Assembly: GCA_002440965.1 (NCBI GenBank)
Contig: DJWJ01000039.1
Location: 14,708-24,063, forward strand
Length of the DNA: 9,356 nt
Reading direction: 5' to 3'
Source: Candidatus Omnitrophica bacterium UBA6233
GTDB lineage: Bacteria; Omnitrophota; Gorgyraeia; Gygaellales; Profunditerraquicolaceae
The number at the start of each line of letters is the position of its first letter. Positions within the stretch are counted from its first letter, which is position 1. The position numbers and the translations under genes were made by a program. The notes beneath the pieces were generated by a model. The model saw only the letters and a list, made by a program, of their open reading frames with translations. It was not told where the DNA came from and ran no database searches. Positions 5,624-9,356 of this stretch are shown piece by piece.

Positions 5624-6175
5624 TTACAGCAGTACTGGCGTGGTAATGCAAAGTATTCTTGCAGAAAGAACGGTACTTTCGTTCTTAAAAGAAGTAGGTA
5701 TTGTGGCATCGGTTATATAGATCGACTGGTTTTTGTTTAGTGTATAGCTACTCTTGTTTGAACTCACCTCAATCTTTCCCTCAAGTATAAAAATAAATCT
5801 TTGCGAATCGGTAGATAACTGTTCTTCGATATGGCTACCGGGTGCTATTGTTATTATCTCCGGAAGCATCTTTTTGTTAATGATAATATTCTTAACAAGT
5901 AACTGGCGGGTAATTTTCTGATCGTAAGTTAAGGGGAGTTCTGCGAAAGGAGGGGAGGGGACGAGCGGTTTGATTTTTTCTTCGTAAACCCCCCTATAGA
6001 GCGTGGATAGGCTTATCCCTAATGCCTGGCAGATCTTGATATGAATATCAAGTGTTCCTATCAGTATCCCTTTTTCAATCTTATTGATAGTCGAAGCGCC
6101 GACATGACAAAATTTGGCAAAGTCCTTTTGTCGGGTAGTACCCCTTAATTCTCTTATTCGTTGAGCAAAATTCAT
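5624..6175 (-). CDS. XRE-family regulator with C-terminal cupin domain
   Basis: A 183-residue DNA-binding regulator. Residues 3-60 form an HTH_3 domain: FAQRIRELR, then TRQKDFAKFC and the recognition helix around ASTINKIEKG, closing with ICQALGISLSTLYRG. Residues 105-175 form a cupin-2-like barrel (IAPGSHIEEQLSTDSQRFIF, LEGKIEV, SIYITDATIPTSFKN). Most metal-binding histidines of enzymatic cupins are missing, so it probably senses a small ligand rather than catalyses. I prefer ATG at 6175 over the upstream ATG at 6202, because the HTH begins right there (MNFAQRIREL) and the -10 box of the only good promoter lies at 6182-6187, placing the transcription start at about the A of this ATG. The mRNA would be leaderless. 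It is divergent from the promoter at 6261 and likely controls the module to its right, as phage-type XRE proteins do; its target is not proven. Confidence 0.86.
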   Translation of the reverse strand: MNFAQRIRELRGTTRQKDFAKFCHVGASTINKIEKGILIGTLDIHIKICQALGISLSTLYRGVYEEKIKPLVPSPPFAELPLTYDQKITRQLLVKNIIINKKMLPEIITIAPGSHIEEQLSTDSQRFIFILEGKIEVSSNKSSYTLNKNQSIYITDATIPTSFKNESTVLSARILCITTPVLL

Positions 6176-6181
6176 AGGGGA

Positions 6182-6210
6182 GTTATAGTATATAATTTCC
6201 ATTATGTCAA
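6182..6210 (-). promoter_or_regulatory. Promoter of the XRE/cupin gene (leaderless transcript predicted)
   Basis: On the minus strand a perfect TTGACA (6210-6205) is followed after 17 bases by TATAAC (6187-6182, 5 of 6). The predicted start falls 6-7 bases further, at about 6175, which is the first base of the ATG of the HTH protein. No Shine-Dalgarno precedes that ATG. The -10 region sits inside the longer reading frame beginning at 6202, which argues against that longer start. Confidence 0.72.
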
Positions 6211-6232
6211 TATAAATATCTCTTATTTAGAC

Positions 6233-6248
6233 ATTTGTGCTGATTTGT
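6233..6248 (+). promoter_or_regulatory. Direct repeat ATTTGT in the divergent control region
   Basis: ATTTGT occurs at 6233-6238 and 6243-6248, spaced one helical turn (10 bases) apart, midway between the divergent -35 boxes at 6205-6210 and 6261-6266. Such spacing is typical for a regulator binding on one face of DNA; the XRE protein is an obvious candidate. The repeat is short, so chance is not excluded. Confidence 0.3.
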
Positions 6249-6260
6249 ACCCCGTAAATA

Positions 6261-6289
6261 TTGACAAAGTAGAAATTGGGTGGTATACT
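6261..6289 (+). promoter_or_regulatory. Strong promoter for the 65-residue protein gene, with operator-like flanking repeat
   Basis: TTGACA (6261-6266), a 17-base spacer and TATACT (6284-6289) form a near-consensus sigma-A promoter with a start near 6296. GTAGAAA (6269-6275) and its complement TTTCTAC (6291-6297) bracket the -10 box, a good position for a repressor. The leader to the ATG at 6428 is about 130 bases long. It contains three RCGTRCT-like motifs (6323-6329, 6350-6356, 6373-6379) of unknown meaning. Confidence 0.82.
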
Positions 6290-6302
6290 TTTTCTACATA
6301 AA

Positions 6303-6316
6303 AGAAAGCGTTTTCC
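6303..6316 (+). promoter_or_regulatory. cre-like palindrome downstream of the promoter
   Basis: AGAAAGCGTTTTCC resembles the CcpA target (TGAAAGCGCTTTCA-type) with an intact GAAA-GC-GTTTTC core, and lies about 8-20 bases after the predicted start, where CcpA can block elongation. It departs from consensus at both outer positions and at one core base. This could equally be an operator for the XRE protein or chance. Confidence 0.25.
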
Positions 6317-6427
6317 TGAGAAACGTGCTACTGAGTGCCGATATATAATGCGTACTCCATATCATATCTATGGCGTGCTTCTTATATAGCTTTTCTCCAT
6401 TAGTTTATTTTGTTCGCGAGAGGCACT

Positions 6428-6625
6428 ATGAGCAACGGGGATATTGTATCCAGTCGGAAAGGATTCAGTTCCGACGAAATAGAAATAATAGAAGGCTGGC
6501 GGTTGGTAAAGCGTCATCGTAAGGGCCATTTGCAGGTTAGTCTGAAATCAGACGGCACCCAATTCTATATGGAGATTACTCCGGCAAAAGAAGGAAAGGT
6601 GGAGGCTTCAAAAGAAAGCACTTGA
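6428..6625 (+). CDS. Small hypothetical protein (65 residues) under a strong promoter
   Basis: I do not recognise the family. ATG 6428 has GAGAGG at 6418-6423 close before it; an open frame reaches back to TTG 6410 but without a ribosome site. The protein has a soluble, mixed-charge composition: residues 10-35 are DE-then-KR-rich (SSDEIEIIEGWRLVKRHRKG) and residues 34-50 look beta-forming (HLQVSLKSDGTQFYMEI). The tail is Lys/Glu/Ser-rich. The gene is divergent from the XRE regulator, the position where phages place Cro- or excisionase-like proteins, but no HTH is visible, so this is only a positional hint. Its stop codon lies inside the -35 box of the next promoter (TTGACA at 6622). Confidence 0.7.
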   Translation: MSNGDIVSSRKGFSSDEIEIIEGWRLVKRHRKGHLQVSLKSDGTQFYMEITPAKEGKVEASKEST

Positions 6626-6650
6626 CAGGTAACACAGAGCGGGGTATAAA
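6622..6650 (+). promoter_or_regulatory. Strong promoter overlapping the end of the 65-residue gene
   Basis: A perfect TTGACA (6622-6627), a 17-base spacer and TATAAA (6645-6650, 5 of 6) predict a transcript starting near 6657. The -35 box contains the stop codon of the preceding gene. Just past the start lies a perfect inverted repeat, GAATAA-GT-TTATTC (6660-6673), which could be an operator or the first RNA hairpin. Confidence 0.82.
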
Positions 6651-6656
6651 ATAATC

Positions 6657-6753
6657 ATCGAATAAGTTTATTCAGTCGCTATCACTCGGCCGCAAGGCCG
6701 GAGGAAAATAGGGCTGGTTTTCTGAAAGCAATTTCAGAGAGCCAGCCCTTTTT
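6657..6753 (+). ncRNA. Short structured RNA or attenuator leader before the O-like gene
   Basis: From the promoter at 6622 the RNA would be only about 97 bases before the terminator. It can form three hairpins: GAATAA/TTATTC (6660-6673), CGGCC-GCAA-GGCCG with a GNRA-type tetraloop (6687-6700), and the 17-bp terminator stem that also has a GCAA loop (6711-6748). A GGAGG motif (6700-6704) follows the second hairpin but has no start codon at a useful distance. I compared it mentally with the common riboswitch classes and found no match. It could be a transcription attenuator for the replication gene, as in plasmid copy-number control, or a free small RNA. Confidence 0.55.
6711..6753 (+). terminator. 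Strong Rho-independent terminator
   Basis: GGGCTGG (6711-6717) pairs with CCAGCCC (6742-6748) and CTGAAA (6722-6727) with TTTCAG (6732-6737); the intervening TTTT/AGAG pairs through A-T and G-T pairs. The result is a continuous 17-bp stem with a GCAA loop, directly followed by TTTTTATTT (6749-6757). It lies only 13 bases before the ATG of the O-like gene, so that gene is read only if RNA polymerase passes it. Confidence 0.9.
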
Positions 6754-6766
6754 ATTTGCCGTTTTT

Positions 6767-7177
6767 ATGGAGAAAACTCATTATTATCCACCAGGCGGTT
6801 ATACTAAAGTCCCCAATAATACGATGCGGGCACTTTATCGATTCCATTTTAATGGTACACAATTCAGGACTATTATTTTTTTGATTCGGATGACGAGTGG
6901 TTGGAATAAAAAGAGTAGGGCTATTAGCTATAAGTCTATTGCGAAAGAATTAAATTTAGATAAGCGGAGTGTGCGGCGAACGATAAAAACGCTTATTCAA
7001 AACAATGTGATCATTAGGCAGAAGTCCGGGCGGTGGAATGTATGGACAGTTAACCACGATATCATGTCTTGGGAATTGTTAATAACTCGGCGTAATAAGA
7101 GGACACAAATGTCCCCCTTAAAGGGGCGTATTTGTCCCCCAGAAAGAGGGCGAATTACCCCCTTTTGTATAAGTTAA
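6767..7177 (+). CDS. Short phage replication protein O-like initiator
   Basis: A 136-residue protein whose residues 8-100 match the N-terminal domain of phage replication protein O: GYTKVPNNTMRALYRFHFNG, then IRMTSGWNKKSRAISYKSIA, and a winged-helix part ELNLDKRSVRRTIKTLIQNN-VIIRQ. This domain binds origin repeats. Lambda O is about 300 residues and has a C-terminal part that recruits the helicase loader; here the protein ends soon after the winged helix, so it is a short form or relies on a partner. Residues 115-131 are made of a repeated 8-codon unit (MSPLKGRI, CPPERGRI, then TPF), encoded by GC-rich tandem DNA repeats. The ATG at 6767 has no Shine-Dalgarno and lies 13 bases behind a strong terminator, which suggests tight control. 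The 3' gap to the next gene is A-rich and full of stops. Confidence 0.78.
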   Translation: MEKTHYYPPGGYTKVPNNTMRALYRFHFNGTQFRTIIFLIRMTSGWNKKSRAISYKSIAKELNLDKRSVRRTIKTLIQNNVIIRQKSGRWNVWTVNHDIMSWELLITRRNKRTQMSPLKGRICPPERGRITPFCIS

Positions 7178-7212
7178 GAAAAAAGAACTAAGAAAAGTAG
7201 TAGTAAGTAAAT
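7109..7212 (+). other. Candidate replication origin: tandem GC-rich repeats plus A-rich tract inside and after the O-like gene
   Basis: TGTCCCCC is followed by an A-rich core and GGGCG in two successive units (7110-7132 and 7133-7156), and a third, degenerate unit begins ACCCCC at 7157. Each unit is an imperfect inverted repeat (CCCC...GGGG). Right after comes an A-rich tract (about 7170-7211) with few G or C bases, similar to a DNA-unwinding region. In phage lambda, the origin repeats and AT-rich region lie inside the O gene between its domains; the same order is seen here. Only two good repeats are present, so origin function is an inference. Confidence 0.45.
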
Positions 7213-7227
7213 GAGGGTGTGGATTCT

Positions 7228-7473
7228 GTGAATAATCCTTATAAAATAAAACAAAAAGCTTCCCCTGGGAAAGTGGTTCGATCTTTCAAGATCGAAATCT
7301 GTGACATAAACTCTACCCCCGAACTCTACGTTAATCCAAGTAATCCTTATACGCAGTTGTCAGATGAAGATAGGATAAAGGATTTTAATGAAATCTTTGG
7401 TTTGCTTTGGGCCGAATCCTGCAGGGAAACCGGTAAAGATATTCATGGAAATAAAAAAGATTGCAGAGAATGA
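7228..7473 (+). CDS. Hypothetical protein (81 residues) before the recombinase gene
   Basis: I do not recognise a named family. The protein begins NNPYKIKQKASPGKVVRSFK and has a central motif ELYVNPSNPYTQLSDEDRIKDF followed by a helix NEIFGLLWAESCRE. It is soluble with no membrane segment. Of two possible GTG starts, 7228 is preferred: GAGGG (7213-7217) stands 10 bases before it but only about 1 base before the GTG at 7219. It lies in the small gap between the O-like gene and the serine recombinase, 41 bases before the latter, and may be co-transcribed with the O-like gene. A role linked to recombination, such as a directionality factor, would fit the position but nothing in the sequence shows it. 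Confidence 0.62.
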   Translation: MNNPYKIKQKASPGKVVRSFKIEICDINSTPELYVNPSNPYTQLSDEDRIKDFNEIFGLLWAESCRETGKDIHGNKKDCRE

Positions 7474-7479
7474 AATTAT

Positions 7480-7488
7480 TGCTATAAT
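7480..7488 (+). promoter_or_regulatory. Extended -10 promoter of the serine recombinase gene
   Basis: TGC-TATAAT (7480-7488) is a perfect -10 with the TGn extension, which lessens the need for a -35; TTGCAG at 7461-7466 is a weak candidate 16 bases upstream. The predicted start is near 7495, giving a leader of about 20 bases. A small inverted repeat GTAT-CCC-ATAC (7489-7499) overlaps the start and might bind a regulator. Confidence 0.6.
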
Positions 7489-7514
7489 GTATCCCATACG
7501 AAAGTAAGGGGATT

Positions 7515-9356
7515 ATGGCTAAAAAGGTTTCATGGAGAAAAGTTACAACGATTTACAGTTTTAAAGACGCCAAAACTGTGCGTGTTTTTGGTATCGCCCG
7601 TGTATCTACAGACAAGCAGGCACAGAAAATAGGCGAATCGCTGGATCATCAGAAAGAAGTTCTTAATAATTGGGTGAGATCCAAATCAAGCTTGCATTCA
7701 CCCCAAGAATGGAGACTTGTTGATATATTCGTAGAAAATGAGAGTTCGGATGGACAGAGAAAGGGACGGACTGCCACAAAACGGGAAGGAAGAAAAGGAT
7801 TAACTAAGGCTCTTGAGCTTGCTAAATTAAAGCTTATTGATGTAGTTGTTGTGACAAAGTTGGATCGCATAGCAAGAAACACAAGAGATTATATCGATAT
7901 TTCAGCTGAATTTAACGAAAATGAAGTAGCTCTTGTTTGTTTGGATCTTGATATAGATACTTCAACACCTGACGGGCAGATGATAATGCGAAATCATGCC
8001 AATCTTGCCCAGTGGCAGGCAGAGAGAATATCGCAATATAGCTTAGAAACTGTTTTAAGGCACATTAATCAAGGTCGGCCAATAGGACCACCACCCGTAG
8101 GTTATAAAACAAGCAAAGATGTCAATGGTAAGACTACATATGTACCAGATCCTGTTTATAGAAAACATGTGGAGTTTATCGACCAATTATATTTGAGAGT
8201 GAAAAGTGCAGTAAAGATTGTCGATATCCTGCATCAAAAGGGGTATAAATCACGGCAGGGGAAAACATATTCAAAACCGCAGGTATCGCGTATTCTCCAG
8301 AATATCCGCTATATCGCAAAGCAGGAGTATGATGGTCAGATTTATCCTGGGAATTGGGAACCGTTAAGGACGGAAAATGTTCATAACACAATCCAAGCTA
8401 TTTTAAGAAGAAACAGGGCAACTAATCATAGTCCCATCAGTTCAAATCGTAATTATGTCTATCTTGCTAAAAACTTGCTTAAGTGCAGTAATTGTGGTTC
8501 GGCTATGATTGCAAGGCCAGCTACTGGAAAGGGCGGTAAGTATTATCCATATTATATGTGTGTAAAAGCATTTAAGACTAATGGTATCGATTGCAGTGAA
8601 ACTAATCTTTTAGCAGCAGATACTACGGATGATGCGATTATAGAAGTGCTACGGCATTTGCATTTAAATCCGGATAATGTTGCTGAAATTGTAAAAAAAG
8701 CCAACCAAGCGACGGCGTCAACAATAGGAATTTTGCAGGAGGATTTAGATAGGGTACAGGTAAGATTGAAAGATGTTCGTACAAAGATTGCTAATTTGGT
8801 AAATATACTTGAGGATAAAGGACTGGCTGGTGTCGATGTAGTTAAAGAAAGACTGGAAACCTTGAATCAAGACGAATTAGAACTTGTTGTGGAAGAAAAT
8901 AGAATAAAGTCTGAAATTCAAGCAGAAAAGATTCAGGCCGGCACGGCTCATGATTATATTAAGACATTGCAGCTATTTGAAGATTTCTATATGTTGAATA
9001 AAAATAACAGGGAGCGGATTCAAGTGATTTTGCCAAGAATAATTAATTCAGTTATATGCGAAATTACCGATAAGAAAAAGGGTATTGGTAAGCTTAAGAT
9101 CGGCTTATTTGGCCGGCCTTTTAATAGAGGGGAAAATGCTGAAATATGGAATAAAACATTACAAAATATAGCCGACGAGTGTTATAACAATAAAACTTTT
9201 GAAGATATTAATGGCAAGTTTGGGACGAAAGCTTATAAAGAAAGGGGATCTTCAAGCCCTGGAGGGAGTTCTTTAGCTACGTCAGACAAGAGATTTTATA
9301 ATAATTCGGTGTTCGCAAGGGGTAAGAGTGTTGACCCCATATCTTCATTCGCTGTT
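7515..9356 (+). CDS. Large serine recombinase (integrase), 3' end outside the window
   Basis: Site-specific recombinase that cuts and rejoins att sites through a phosphoserine link. The frame is open for 614 codons to the window edge. Domains in order: a 22-residue N-terminal extension; catalytic resolvase domain (about 23-165) with R29-V-S31 (ARVSTDKQ), S31 being the nucleophile, and K115-L-D117-R118-x2-R121 (TKLDRIARNTRD); Recombinase domain (about 187-305) with GRPIGPPPVGYK and SRQGKTYSKPQVSRILQNIRY; zinc ribbon with C324-x2-C327, C349 and C360; and a long coiled coil (about 395-478) that in large serine integrases steers synapsis and direction. All key residues are present. ATG 7515 follows AAGGGG (7506-7511) by only 3 bases, a short spacing. 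Family members are usually 450-650 residues, so the end is probably near. It most likely moves the element in which the left-hand genes reside. Confidence 0.95.
   Translation, partial: MAKKVSWRKVTTIYSFKDAKTVRVFGIARVSTDKQAQKIGESLDHQKEVLNNWVRSKSSLHSPQEWRLVDIFVENESSDGQRKGRTATKREGRKGLTKALELAKLKLIDVVVVTKLDRIARNTRDYIDISAEFNENEVALVCLDLDIDTSTPDGQMIMRNHANLAQWQAERISQYSLETVLRHINQGRPIGPPPVGYKTSKDVNGKTTYVPDPVYRKHVEFIDQLYLRVKSAVKIVDILHQKGYKSRQGKTYSKPQVSRILQNIRYIAKQEYDGQIYPGNWEPLRTENVHNTIQAILRRNRATNHSPISSNRNYVYLAKNLLKCSNCGSAMIARPATGKGGKYYPYYMCVKAFKTNGIDCSETNLLAADTTDDAIIEVLRHLHLNPDNVAEIVKKANQATASTIGILQEDLDRVQVRLKDVRTKIANLVNILEDKGLAGVDVVKERLETLNQDELELVVEENRIKSEIQAEKIQAGTAHDYIKTLQLFEDFYMLNKNNRERIQVILPRIINSVICEITDKKKGIGKLKIGLFGRPFNRGENAEIWNKTLQNIADECYNNKTFEDINGKFGTKAYKERGSSSPGGSSLATSDKRFYNNSVFARGKSVDPISSFAV

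Noticed and set aside
6657..6753. Known riboswitch (c-di-GMP, cobalamin, SAM, THF, fluoride and similar)
   Set aside because: None of the conserved core sequences I know for these classes is present; the downstream gene is also not a usual target.
7649..7882. Minus-strand open frame of 77 codons
   Set aside because: It lies fully inside the catalytic domain of the serine recombinase, has no ribosome site and no recognisable features; the same holds for the other opposite-strand frames in istA, istB, the HEPN gene and the recombinase.
1..9356. tRNA, rRNA genes or CRISPR arrays
   Set aside because: No cloverleaf with a T-loop TTCGA-type motif, no rRNA signature and no regularly spaced repeats of 24-37 bases were seen; the only tandem repeats are the two or three units near 7110-7165.

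Overview
The window looks like part of an integrated mobile element (prophage-like or conjugative) from a low-to-medium GC Bacillota bacterium. The basis is strong AAGGAGG-type ribosome binding sites, sigma-A type promoters with 16-17 base spacers, and a gene set of small accessory proteins, a phage-type replication protein and a large serine recombinase. A Negativicutes (Sporomusa/Pelosinus-like) host is my guess from the style of the genes; it cannot be proven from the sequence.

Left part (111-1219 and 3700-4018): a tightly packed, overlapping operon of accessory genes. It holds an unknown 95-residue protein, an unknown 44-residue protein, a small ribbon-helix-helix-like protein with a four-cysteine zinc motif, a stand-alone RadC-type JAMM domain protein, and a DUF6876-family gene. 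The last gene is broken after codon 7 by a complete IS21-family insertion sequence (1220-3691) that carries istA and istB, has related inverted ends, and is flanked by the 8-bp target duplication GCGTTGAG. Removing the element and one copy of the duplication restores an intact 113-residue reading frame.

Middle (4038-5575): a visibly AT-richer two-gene cassette with its own promoter. It encodes a RiboL-PSP-type HEPN protein (candidate RNase, R-x4-H motif) followed 15 bases later by a four-helix membrane protein of unknown family. This is the best candidate for an undescribed system, possibly abortive-infection defence.

Right part (5624-9356): a control and replication/integration module. A cupin-type XRE repressor-like gene is read leftwards, probably from a leaderless mRNA. 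A strong divergent promoter with operator-like repeats drives a 65-residue unknown protein. A second strong promoter overlaps the end of that gene and starts a short structured RNA that ends at a 17-bp-stem terminator just before a short phage replication protein O-like gene. The 3' end of that gene contains GC-rich tandem repeats followed by an A-rich tract, an arrangement like the origin inside phage lambda O. An 81-residue unknown protein and a large serine recombinase, cut off by the window edge, follow. The likely division of labour is: XRE protein controls the switch, O-like protein and repeats allow replication, recombinase integrates and excises the element, and the HEPN/membrane pair and left operon are cargo.
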